A program made the translations under genes and the position numbers. Below, one piece after another: positions 57,272 through 64,000 of a DNA stretch of 64,000 bases. The stretch is from a virus. The stretch is taken from positions 1 to 64,000 of the IMG/VR virus record IMGVR_UViG_3300020581_000008. One strand, written 5' to 3'. The notes under the pieces were generated by a model, which saw only the letters and a program-made list of their open reading frames with translations, was not told the origin of the DNA and ran no database searches. Every line of letters starts with the position of its first letter. Within the stretch, counting starts at the first letter, position 1.

Positions 57272-58690
57272 ATGCCGGGTAGTGTTCTGCTCAACACGAA
57301 CATCGCGTTGCTTGGGCTGCCCAACCTCGCCGACAGCGCCACTCTAACGAGCAGCCCCGTTGCAGTCAGTGCAAACGGGCAACCGCTCTCTGCGGCCAAC
57401 CTACAAAACCCTGCGCTCCCGGTTGTCTGGCGCAGCGCCAGTAGGGCCAGTCCCTTTGCCACCTATATTGCGGGTAATATGGGCGGCTTTGCACGTACCG
57501 TGTCGGGCATTGCGTTCATCGGCCATTCTCTTAACGGCTATACGCAAGCGTATAACTCGCCACCCGTTGCGACAGCGCAGTGGCGGTGGCGCAGTGCTGG
57601 TTGGGCAGGCAGCCAAATCTACCCTATTTTGTGCAAAACTACTCCGCTTGCGATCTTAACATCAACGAATCTCTCCGGTGCCGTTAGTGCAATTCAAGAC
57701 CCCGATCCAGAGAATTGGGACGCGAATTGGCTCACTGCGACTAGCGGTGGTAGCAATACGTCCCTTCGGATATCGTTTGCAAATCCTACATATATGCAAT
57801 TGGGTACGGCCGCAACAACCAATAACAACACCACAACTTTACCAATCGCACAGATCTTTTACGTAACGGTGCGGCGCACCTCGGGCGGCGGCGGCACAGC
57901 CCCGACCGTTGCGTTTACGCTCTACGAAAATGGCGTGTCCAGGGGCACGATTACTGGCGGTGGACCAGTGTCATCAACTACCGGCGTCACATATGTTATT
58001 TTTTGGTCTGGCGCGTCCCTGTCTAACCAGGGGGACGATGGGCGCGTGCAGTTACAGATCGACGGCGCAGCGGCCGGTGGCAATACGGTGGAGATCGGGG
58101 CCGCTGGTTGGGCTAAAGAAATAGTGGCGGGCAGCGGCTACACCTACAATGATTCCGGCTGGATGCCGGTAGTGTTGCCGTTGTCGTACCCGTCCTATAC
58201 CTCGCCGTTGACGGAGACGTACTTCCCCGGGGCTATCAACGTAGATAGCTTTTTCCTCGACTTTCAGGATTCAGGGAACGTCAATAACTATCTCCAAGCC
58301 GGCCGGCTAATTGTCTCAGTAGCGTATACCTTTGCGGTGGGCGTGGACTATGGGTGGGGCATCTCCTACAATGACTATTCAGGTAAAGCGCGCACCAAAG
58401 GCGGCCAGCCGGTAAACAACCGCACGTATCGGGTGCGTGAATTTGTGGGCCAGCTGACAGCCCTGACGCAGACCGAGGCATATACAATTCTCGACAACTT
58501 GGACAGAATGAAGGGCACGACGGGAGATTTCCTCTGCATCGTGCACCCGGACGATCCCAACTACCGCTATATGCGCACCATGTATTGTCAGCAGTTGCTA
58601 CTCAATGGTGCGCAAAACCAAGACGCACTGATTTCGCAGTGGAACATCGATCACTACCAACGCAAACTGCTCTTCGAGGAACGCCTGTAA
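57272..58690 (+). CDS. baseplate or tail tip protein
   Basis: Encodes 472 aa (MPGSVLLNTNIALLGLPNLA). Beta-rich with FFLDFQDSGNVNNYLQAGRL, WGISYNDYSGKARTKGGQPV and CIVHPDDPNYRYMRTMYCQQ, repetitive in a way seen in baseplate or tail tip subunits. No named family recognised. Last gene of the structural operon. Confidence 0.65.
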   Translation: MPGSVLLNTNIALLGLPNLADSATLTSSPVAVSANGQPLSAANLQNPALPVVWRSASRASPFATYIAGNMGGFARTVSGIAFIGHSLNGYTQAYNSPPVATAQWRWRSAGWAGSQIYPILCKTTPLAILTSTNLSGAVSAIQDPDPENWDANWLTATSGGSNTSLRISFANPTYMQLGTAATTNNNTTTLPIAQIFYVTVRRTSGGGGTAPTVAFTLYENGVSRGTITGGGPVSSTTGVTYVIFWSGASLSNQGDDGRVQLQIDGAAAGGNTVEIGAAGWAKEIVAGSGYTYNDSGWMPVVLPLSYPSYTSPLTETYFPGAINVDSFFLDFQDSGNVNNYLQAGRLIVSVAYTFAVGVDYGWGISYNDYSGKARTKGGQPVNNRTYRVREFVGQLTALTQTEAYTILDNLDRMKGTTGDFLCIVHPDDPNYRYMRTMYCQQLLLNGAQNQDALISQWNIDHYQRKLLFEERL

Positions 58691-58692
58691 TG

Positions 58693-59106
58693 CTAGGGGC
58701 AACTCGCGGGCAACGAGAAGACGTCAACGATATAGGTCTGCCCGAACTCGTCGCGCAGCGCGTTGACGTGGCCGGCCACCCGGATACAGGTGCCCGCGCT
58801 CATCAGCCGGCAGTTGATCGGGCTGTCGGGCGGCACATAGACGCCACCCGGGAGGTGCAGGGCGCTGTTGATCTGCTGGGTAGTGACTTCAATGTACGGA
58901 TCACCCACACTAGGGCCGTAGGTGTTGTCCACCAGCGCGCAGATCGTGCGTCCGTCGGGCGCCTGCATGAAGATGGAGGTTGCCTGTCCAAACTCGCGCG
59001 GGTCTGCCACGGTGCCCTTGACGGGGCCAAAATAGCCGACTATCTGCGCTGGTACCTGACTGGCGGTAAGGGCCAAACCGAGTGCGGCGATCAACAAACT
59101 GCGCAT
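58693..59106 (-). CDS. secreted hypothetical protein
   Basis: Encodes 137 aa from ATG 59106, with GGAGG upstream. Residues 1-20 (RSLLIAALGLALTASQVPA) form a signal peptide. The mature part has beta character and four cysteines (ICALVD, NCRLMSAGTCIRVAGHV, ASCP) that may form disulfides. It has its own promoter. Role unknown; possibly periplasmic or released. Confidence 0.65.
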   Translation of the reverse strand: MRSLLIAALGLALTASQVPAQIVGYFGPVKGTVADPREFGQATSIFMQAPDGRTICALVDNTYGPSVGDPYIEVTTQQINSALHLPGGVYVPPDSPINCRLMSAGTCIRVAGHVNALRDEFGQTYIVDVFSLPASCP

Positions 59107-59237
59107 GGTGTCCTCCGACAATACCCCGGCGGCAACGGCCTACGGCTTGCGCCTGGCAAGGTGGGCCGCCAGCGCGCTGCGCACCGGGGTAACGTTGGGC
59201 CAGTTGTGGGTAACTGCCAGGCGCCCCACCAAAGGCG

Positions 59238-59266
59238 AGCGTACCAGTTTGCGGCTGCGATGACAA
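59238..59266 (-). promoter_or_regulatory. promoter of secreted protein gene
   Basis: Minus strand: TTGTCA (59266-59261), 17 bp, TACGCT (59243-59238), with AAACTGG before the -10 as at 24931 and 27411. The hairpin CGGCTGC/GCAGCCG (59252-59275) overlaps the spacer and -35. Confidence 0.65.
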
Positions 59267-59276
59267 GTGCAGCCGT

Positions 59277-59614
59277 TACCGTGTTAGGGTGTATAGCAGG
59301 AGAAGATTTAGTGGAGGGCGCCAAGCTTTTGAGGGCCTGGCGCCCGGCCAACCGGACGGGTTGGTTGCAAGCCGAGGGGAATACTACCAGGATGCTACCC
59401 AGAGTGCAAGTCTCAAACTGCATCCAGGAGTTGCATGGGCCACGAGCGGCGGCGGCCCACGAGTGGAGCGACCAGGAAACCCGGGCTCCGGGCCGATAAT
59501 AGATTCGGCGCGAAACCCCTACGTCCCGGTCACGGCACGGCCGAAAGGCCGCCATTGTACTAACTGGCTGCTCCGCCCGCCTCCCCTCAAATGCCAAGGG
59601 AAGGGGTGTAGGCC
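59277..59614 (+). ncRNA. highly structured non-coding region
   Basis: No supported ORF. Perfect stems follow one another: GGGCGCCA/TGGCGCCC (59316-59345), CCAACC/GGTTGG (59348-59364), GGGCC/GGCCC around 59438-59458, CCCGG/CCGGG around 59480-59492 and CGGCC-GAAA-GGCCG (59538-59551). They lie in front of the lysis-like genes on the plus strand. It may be a leader or a small phage RNA; folding is by eye. Confidence 0.45.
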
Positions 59615-59944
59615 ATGGGACAAGGAATCGCTGACCACTTGGCGCTGATTGCACTCGGCACGCTGGCAACACAGTTGGTGCTCGGGTTCATCGCGTTCTA
59701 TGGCTTTTACGCCGTCGGTAGGCGCATTATATCGGTGGAGATACCGGGTGTCATCTCCAACGTCAACGAGCGCATGGAGAAGTTCGAGCGCGGGTTGGAA
59801 ACGCTGCACAAAGATCTAGTGGAATTGCGCCGGGACTTCGCAGCGTTCCGCGAGACGGCGGCCGAGCGCCAAGGGCTGCTCCAAACGCTGAACGAAAGAA
59901 TCAAATGGATGGAAGACGCAAAGCGGAGAACGCCGCGGAGTTAA
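59615..59944 (+). CDS. membrane coiled-coil protein, spanin/holin region
   Basis: Encodes 109 aa. One N-terminal membrane helix (LGTLATQLVLGFIAFYGFYA, ~14-34) and a long coiled coil (VNERMEKFERGLETLHKDLV, ~52-100). This plan is like an inner-membrane spanin, but no partner lipoprotein is seen. AAGGGAAGGGG precedes ATG. Confidence 0.6.
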   Translation: MGQGIADHLALIALGTLATQLVLGFIAFYGFYAVGRRIISVEIPGVISNVNERMEKFERGLETLHKDLVELRRDFAAFRETAAERQGLLQTLNERIKWMEDAKRRTPRS

Positions 59945-59947
59945 GGC

Positions 59948-60295
59948 ATGGAGCCGCAACCGCAGCCAGTGCACCTCGAAGCAAGGCTCGAGGTCAAGGG
60001 AATGGTGATGCCGGCGTGGTTTTGCATGGTTTTGATAGGTGCTTTTGTGCTAGCGGTAGCAACTATGTTGATCGGCGCCGCGACGATCAGCGCACAAACT
60101 AGGGAGATGCGCGTGCTTGAATTGCATGTCCAGGACATCGAAAGCGTTTTGATACGGGCCGGTATCGCGCGGCGTAGCGATTTCGCCGCTTGGGTCAACG
60201 GTCAAGTAAAGGCGCGCGATGAGCAAGATAGCGATAGCGGCGCCGTTAGTATTAAGCCGCATACACAGAGCAACGCAGGAGGCGGGAGGCGTTGA
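59948..60295 (+). CDS. membrane protein of lysis-like cassette
   Basis: Encodes 115 aa. One membrane helix (~21-48, MPAWFCMVLIGAFVLAVATM) and a helical segment. Starts three bases after the previous stop. Possibly part of the lysis system; family not recognised. Confidence 0.55.
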   Translation: MEPQPQPVHLEARLEVKGMVMPAWFCMVLIGAFVLAVATMLIGAATISAQTREMRVLELHVQDIESVLIRAGIARRSDFAAWVNGQVKARDEQDSDSGAVSIKPHTQSNAGGGRR

Positions 60296-60314
60296 CAATG
60301 TGGGGAGATGTAAA

Positions 60315-60689
60315 ATGTCTGGCGCACGTTGTAAAGAGATCATCGACAACCTCGCGACAATTGCCGCGGCAGCCATCTACTACCAGCACCAGCCGCAACA
60401 GTCCGGGCTACTGGAAAGCCACGAGCAGGTGGCTCCTGCCGATCTACAACTGATCTGCATGAAGTGCATGTGCCTTGGGCCTACGACCGCGCTAGTGGGC
60501 AGCAGCAGCGGTGCGTACGTAGTCCAACAGGATGACGTGGACAAGATCTCGGTGGCATGTGCAGGCGTGGTGGCGGCCTTCAAGACACGCGCACGCGCCA
60601 CCATTCATGCGGCAGCCGTAGCGTTCGGCGCCGCTGTGGACCAACTGCTGACGGAGTATGGCTACCCGCCGGCAGGCGCGGGCACCTGA
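60315..60689 (+). CDS. hypothetical helical protein
   Basis: Encodes 124 aa. GGGGAG seven bases upstream of ATG 60315 supports this start over 60219. Cysteine pairs (LICMKCMCLG) and alanine-rich helices (IHAAAVAFGAAVDQLL). Overlaps the PAS gene start. Confidence 0.55.
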   Translation: MSGARCKEIIDNLATIAAAAIYYQHQPQQSGLLESHEQVAPADLQLICMKCMCLGPTTALVGSSSGAYVVQQDDVDKISVACAGVVAAFKTRARATIHAAAVAFGAAVDQLLTEYGYPPAGAGT

Positions 60690-61063
60690 TGGCCGTTCGC
60701 GCCCTCCCTGACCCGGAGCTGCTCGCCGAGATCGTCGAGTCGCTACCCGACGCGGTAGTCATCGCCGACCGCAGCGGCACGATCGTCCTCGCCAACCGGC
60801 AACTTGAGCTGCTCTTCGGCCACCCCCGTGCCCACATGCTCGGTAAGCCGGTCGAGTCGCTTCTGCCGGAGGCCCTGCGCGAGCGCCACCAATCGCACTT
60901 TGCCGGCTTCGCGAAGGACCCGCGGGTGCGCCCAATGGGCGTCGGCCTTACCCTGACAGCCGTCAACCGCAGCGGCGAGGAGTTTCCGGTCGAGATCAAC
61001 CTGGCGCCACTGGTGGTGACCGAGGGAATCTACTTCTGTGCGGTGATCCGAAAGAAGGCGTAG
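60689..61063 (+). CDS. stand-alone PAS domain protein
   Basis: Encodes 124 aa, nearly all one PAS domain: ESLPDAVVIADRSGTIVLAN, RQLELLFGHPRAHMLGKPVE, SLLPEALRERH and VNRSGEEFPVEINLAPLVV. PAS domains sense ligands or redox state and mediate protein contacts; no kinase or output domain is attached. Codons strongly favour C at third position, unlike nearby genes, suggesting acquisition from a bacterial host. ATG overlaps the previous stop. Confidence 0.8.
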   Translation: MAVRALPDPELLAEIVESLPDAVVIADRSGTIVLANRQLELLFGHPRAHMLGKPVESLLPEALRERHQSHFAGFAKDPRVRPMGVGLTLTAVNRSGEEFPVEINLAPLVVTEGIYFCAVIRKKA

Positions 61064-61425
61064 TGGCCGAAACATTCGAGCTGTCGGGCTGGGGCGAGTT
61101 GAAGGAGCGCATCAACCGCGACATCGGCCGGGTAGAGGCCGCTCAGGAGAGGATTGAAAGATCGGTGCAGGACGTGCGCGAACTCATCGGCTCCAAGATC
61201 GACGCCTTCCGTAAGGAAGAACTCGAAAAACTGCGCGGTGAACAGCAGCGAGAGGCCGAACGCGCCCGCAAGCTGGCGGAGGATCTCGAAGACAAGCTCT
61301 CCAAGCTTGCGACCCAGACCGCCGCGCAGATCTCGGCGCTCCAAGTCAAGGCAGGTGTCTGGGGCGCGCTCGCCGGCGGAATCCCGGTAGCGGTCATGGT
61401 CCTCTGGCAGGCACTCAAACACTAG
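61063..61425 (+). CDS. coiled coil with C-terminal membrane helix
   Basis: Encodes 120 aa from GTG 61063. A long coiled coil (~15-90, AAQERIERSVQDVRELIGSK, LEKLRGEQQREAERARKL) and a terminal membrane helix (~97-116, VWGALAGGIPVAV). The plan is like XhlA-type holin accessory proteins. Codon use matches the PAS gene, so the pair may have moved together. Confidence 0.6.
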   Translation: MAETFELSGWGELKERINRDIGRVEAAQERIERSVQDVRELIGSKIDAFRKEELEKLRGEQQREAERARKLAEDLEDKLSKLATQTAAQISALQVKAGVWGALAGGIPVAVMVLWQALKH

Positions 61426-61441
61426 GGAAAGGAGAAGGGCC

Positions 61442-61594
61442 ATGGGGGTTCTGCTCGTCGTTGTCCTGTTACTCCTGCTTTTTGGCGGCGGTTGGGGTGG
61501 TTACCGCCAGTGGGGGCCGCGTGGCGGCATCGGCATCGTCGGGATCGTCTTGTTGGTGTTGCTGTTGCTCTGGGCCTTCGGCGCCCTACGCTAA
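61442..61594 (+). CDS. 50-aa two-helix membrane protein
   Basis: ATG 61442 after AAAGGAGAAGG encodes MGVLLVVVLLLLLFGGGWGG, a loop YRQWGPRGG, and a second hydrophobic helix. The loop and size resemble the small DUF3309-like membrane proteins of bacteria. Possible holin or accessory. Confidence 0.65.
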   Translation: MGVLLVVVLLLLLFGGGWGGYRQWGPRGGIGIVGIVLLVLLLLWAFGALR

Positions 61595-61611
61595 AAGGGG
61601 GGGGGTACACA

Positions 61612-61803
61612 ATGAGACATACCACAGTCCCACCGCCGCACCGTCCGCATCACAAACAGCCGCCGGTTGCGCCACCACTAGACCACGAGCGCGAGCGGGC
61701 CGAGGTACTGGCACGCGAGGCGGCCGAACGCGAGCAGGCACGTACCACCGCGCCGCAGTGCTGGTGGCGCCGGTTGTGGTGGTGGCTCACCAACGCATGG
61801 TAA
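61612..61803 (+). CDS. small His/Pro-rich protein with Trp-rich end
   Basis: Encodes 63 aa (MRHTTVPPPHRPHHKQPPVA). Histidine/proline-rich start, charged helix, and WWRRLWWWL at the end that would insert at a membrane surface. Membrane-active accessory by inference. Confidence 0.5.
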   Translation: MRHTTVPPPHRPHHKQPPVAPPLDHERERAEVLAREAAEREQARTTAPQCWWRRLWWWLTNAW

Positions 61804-61822
61804 CGAAAGGGGGCAACACGCG

Positions 61823-61993
61823 ATGCATTACTTGAGCTGGTTTGCGTTTTTCGGCTTCTTGCTCACGGGTTGGTTCGGTGTCCAGCACGTCGGGACTTCG
61901 AATCCCCTCACGACGCGTGGCATCGTAGCGCTGGCGGTCTTCGTTGTGGCAGTGGTGCTGTACCTGCTGCTTGTCATCCACGGCGGCGCCTGA
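61823..61993 (+). CDS. 56-aa two-helix membrane protein, holin candidate
   Basis: ATG 61823 follows AAAGGGGG and encodes two membrane helices: WFAFFGFLLTGWFGV and IVALAVFVVAVVLYLLLVI, joined by a short polar loop. Typical of small class II-like holins. An internal TTCGAATCCCC run looks like a tRNA T-arm but is part of this gene. Confidence 0.6.
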   Translation: MHYLSWFAFFGFLLTGWFGVQHVGTSNPLTTRGIVALAVFVVAVVLYLLLVIHGGA

Positions 61994-62036
61994 CGGCTAT
62001 CAGCGGCAGCCTAAAGGCCACGGGAGGAACCAAGCG

Positions 62037-62504
62037 ATGCGTATAGGCAGCAGTACCACCACCATAGCGGCAGCTCTACTGCTCGCCCTGCTGGCCGCGC
62101 CAGCGGGCCTGTGGGCGCAGGCGGCCCCTAGTGGCCTGTCGGCCATAGGGGGCACAGTCTTCGCCAGCGGCAGGGGCAACCCACAAGCGGGAATCGGCTA
62201 TCCGCTGGCCGAATGGGCCAGCATCTTCGGGCGCGGCCATGCAGGTTGGGGCCACGGCACCGTCGAGGGCATCGTCACGACCACGGACGTGGGGATCGGG
62301 CTCGGACACCGGTTTGAGGATTTTCTGTCCGGCCAGGGACAGCGCGTGTCGTTTACCATCGGGCCGGCCTATACGGTCCGCTGGAAAGCAACGCGTGCAG
62401 GGAGCGGCGGCCTACGCGGTGGCACCCTCGGGATCTTCGCCACGGTTGCGTTGCGGGCGCCAAACCCCGCGCTTGCGCCGGCCGCACCGCCGGCAGAAAA
62501 ATAA
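62037..62504 (+). CDS. secreted protein, possible outer-membrane type
   Basis: Encodes 155 aa from ATG 62037 with GGGAGG upstream. Signal peptide at ~8-28 (IAAALLLALLAAPAGLWAQA). Alternating glycine-rich strands after it (VFASGRGNPQAGIGYPLAEW, GVDIGLG-like TTDVGIGLGHRFEDF) suggest a small beta-barrel. Role unknown. Confidence 0.55.
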   Translation: MRIGSSTTTIAAALLLALLAAPAGLWAQAAPSGLSAIGGTVFASGRGNPQAGIGYPLAEWASIFGRGHAGWGHGTVEGIVTTTDVGIGLGHRFEDFLSGQGQRVSFTIGPAYTVRWKATRAGSGGLRGGTLGIFATVALRAPNPALAPAAPPAEK

Positions 62505-62523
62505 GAGAGAGAGGGCATTCCCC

Positions 62524-63690
62524 ATGCCACAGGCGAAACAGGCGAAACTAGAACACATACGGCAAGCGGCGCTGGCGCCGCTCTGCCTCGGCCAACAGGA
62601 TCCCCCCACGGTCGATGTCCCAGACGGGGAGCCGATCGCCATCAACCCGCCACCGCCGGTTGTCTACAGTGGCCTGCAAGGGACAATCAACCAGTGGTTC
62701 CTGCGGCTGGTGGCCGCCATTGTGGTGGCGCGCCGCTGGCCGGCGCTTTTCTCCCGCGTTACGGCCGCCACTGAGTTGCTAGCCTTTCTCGCGTTGCAGC
62801 GCACGCTTGGGCACCAGTGCGTCAATGCGACAGCTTTTGACGGGCAAGAACCGTGGCCGCCCGAGCCGCACAACCACCTGCACCTGAGCGCGGCGGCTGC
62901 CGCCCTCTACGAGGCCATGCGGCACGGGCCTGCGGAAGTGCTGTCGGCCATCATCGATTGGTGGGCTGTCCACTTCCTTGGGATTTCGTACTACTGGACG
63001 CCGGGACATGGTTTCGCAACGCCATGCGGTAGGGCACTTTCTCTTCCCCCCCAATGGATATGGGACGCTAGGGCGTACGCCTTGGTGATGCTGGGCGAGG
63101 ATGGAGACGCCGCCAAGGCGCGGTATGGCAACCCAGCGCCCCCCTCGCGGCCAGCATGGGAGCTGTTCCGCCAATGTTTTGCGCAGTTTCCTGCGATCCG
63201 GGAGCGGATGAAGTCCATAGAGCTAAAGCTAACGACTCCCGTGCGCCTGTGGAAATCGCCAAACGGCGACTTCGCCGCCATCCTGACGGAGGATTCACCC
63301 TCGATTTTCATGCCTTGCGCTGGTGTCGTGGTCCAGGGCGGTAAGATCGTAAAGAGCGAGCGCAAGGTGGGGGACTTCGTTATCCCGCCTGGGGAGCCTA
63401 CGATCATCGGTGCCGGCGGTACGGCACTGCCCCCCCCGGCGCCGCCGCCGCAAGGGCCACCGCCTGCTGCTGACAACACAGCAGCCCTCAAGGCCATCTC
63501 GGCACAGATCGCCGCATGGCACCTGCCCGACAAGCAGAGCTTCGACCTATTGCGCGCCAAGCAAGCGGCGCTGGTGGCCGAACTAGCCGCCGGCACGCCG
63601 ACGCGCCCGCTGGCCGCTATCGCGGCCGACGTAGCGTCCTTCGGCGCATGGGCGCACGAGCTAGCAGACAAGATCCGCGCGCTGGGTTAG
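62524..63690 (+). CDS. hypothetical phage protein
   Basis: Encodes 388 aa (MPQAKQAKLEHIRQAALAPL). Helical N-terminal two thirds with WFLRLVAAIVVARRWPALFS and AIIDWWAVHFLGISYYWTPG; then a beta part (VVVQGGKIVKSERKVGDFVI), a proline-rich linker and a helical tail. No hydrolase motif seen. Last gene before the terminator. Confidence 0.6.
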   Translation: MPQAKQAKLEHIRQAALAPLCLGQQDPPTVDVPDGEPIAINPPPPVVYSGLQGTINQWFLRLVAAIVVARRWPALFSRVTAATELLAFLALQRTLGHQCVNATAFDGQEPWPPEPHNHLHLSAAAAALYEAMRHGPAEVLSAIIDWWAVHFLGISYYWTPGHGFATPCGRALSLPPQWIWDARAYALVMLGEDGDAAKARYGNPAPPSRPAWELFRQCFAQFPAIRERMKSIELKLTTPVRLWKSPNGDFAAILTEDSPSIFMPCAGVVVQGGKIVKSERKVGDFVIPPGEPTIIGAGGTALPPPAPPPQGPPPAADNTAALKAISAQIAAWHLPDKQSFDLLRAKQAALVAELAAGTPTRPLAAIAADVASFGAWAHELADKIRALG

Positions 63691-63707
63691 GGCCGGAAGG
63701 GTAGGGG

Positions 63708-63740
63708 GGCCGGCCCCGTGCAGGGAGCCGGCCTCTTTTT
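63708..63740 (+). terminator. Rho-independent terminator
   Basis: GGCCGGC (63708-63714) pairs with GCCGGCC (63727-63733) with a 12-base loop, followed by TCTTTTT (63734-63740). It closes the plus operon after 63690. Confidence 0.85.
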
Positions 63741-63826
63741 GCTTGCGGTTAGGTGTTGCGGGTGTTGGAGCGTTGTGCGCAGCAGTTACCCGCTGGTGCT
63801 AGCAGCGGAGGCGGGGGGTACGACGC

Positions 63827-64000
63827 TTAGTGTATCACCTGCGCGCTGCCTGGCAGCGCGATCATCGGGACGGGCGATGCGCCGCCGCCAATGTAGAGCG
63901 GGTATTTCCCATCCCACTTTGACTGTAGGATCTCTAGCCGCTTCCATTCAAGCAAGGTGGGGGTGATGGACGAGGTAAGCGCGGCATTCGCCCTTGCTTC
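63827..64000 (-). CDS. C-terminus of SPFH/prohibitin-like protein (partial)
   Basis: The minus frame is open to the window end; 57 residues are visible: LLEWKRLEILQSKWDGKYPL and YIGGGASPVPMIALPG. The pattern L-W-L-I-KWDGK-P-GGGA-P is typical of the C-terminal end of SPFH/Band-7 membrane proteins, some of which occur in phages. The rest lies outside the window, so the assignment is tentative. Confidence 0.5.
   Translation of the reverse strand, partial: EARANAALTSSITPTLLEWKRLEILQSKWDGKYPLYIGGGASPVPMIALPGSAQVIH

Noticed and set aside
59289-59648. 119-aa plus-strand ORF before the lysis-like genes
   Set aside because: Low-complexity translation, overlaps ATG 59615 with its good ribosome site, and crosses several perfect RNA stems.
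61885-61905. T-arm-like sequence GACTTCGAATCCCC suggesting a tRNA
   Set aside because: No acceptor, D or anticodon arms fit around it, and it lies within a well supported small membrane protein gene.
62524-63690. Endolysin in the lysis-like region
   Set aside because: The 388-aa protein lacks lysozyme, amidase or peptidase motifs, so no endolysin is claimed in this window.
1-64000. CRISPR array or integrase/attachment site
   Set aside because: No spaced direct repeats of CRISPR type and no tyrosine or serine integrase motifs were found; the only regular repeats are the 10-bp GATC array and the three Y-RNA elements.

Overview
The window reads as part of the GC-rich genome of a tailed bacteriophage, most likely a siphovirus. 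It shows small and large terminase subunits, a DUF4055-type portal, a scaffold-like protein, an HK97-type capsid protein, a major tail protein, a -1 frameshift tail assembly chaperone pair, a very long tape measure (2591 aa), hub and baseplate proteins, and a lysis-like cassette. Genes are tightly packed, often with ATGA or GTGA stop/start overlaps and strong GGAGG ribosome sites, as is typical of phages of bacteria. No integrase, DNA polymerase or endolysin is visible, so lifestyle and host stay open. The first ~60 bases (G-runs) look like a low-quality contig end.

Layout. 449-1044: two divergent ribbon-helix-helix-like genes around eight GATC-centred repeats exactly 10 bp apart. 1163-2666: a DUF433 antitoxin / PIN-like toxin pair. 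2424-7841 (+): a train of small phage genes. 7848-10853 (-): an accessory operon from a perfect-consensus promoter. 10981-19510 (+): DUF5131 and ASCH-like proteins, an HD (p)ppGpp hydrolase-like protein, a head morphogenesis protein, a secreted protein and a Cro-like regulator. 19526-21834 (+): packaging genes. 21827-27177 (-): a DUF932 protein, a Ro60 (TROVE) gene with a Y-RNA-like leader and a tRNA-Thr at its 3' end, and a lanthipeptide-like precursor. 27683-31258 (+): a small gene, a GIY-YIG homing endonuclease and the portal. 31167-36442 (-): two HNH nucleases, a PRTase-like/DUF3027 protein, a release-factor-like protein without GGQ, an IS110-like protein and a Cro-like regulator. 36655-58690 (+): scaffold, capsid, connector, tail and baseplate. 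58693-59106 (-): a secreted protein. 59615-63690 (+): membrane, coiled-coil and PAS proteins, closed by an intrinsic terminator. 63827-64000 (-): the C-terminus of an SPFH-like protein.

The most notable system is the Ro60 locus. The leader between a TTGACA promoter and the ro start folds as a circularly permuted tRNA body. It keeps U8, A14, G15/C48, G18, G19, and a T-loop; its acceptor stem is closed by a GUAA tetraloop; its anticodon stem opens into a long stem. This is the YrlA class of bacterial Y RNA. A 23-nt element at the base of this RNA occurs three times with compensating changes. Together with the GGQ-less release factor, the alarmone hydrolase, the tRNA and the PIN toxin, this suggests a phage that invests heavily in manipulating host RNA and translation.
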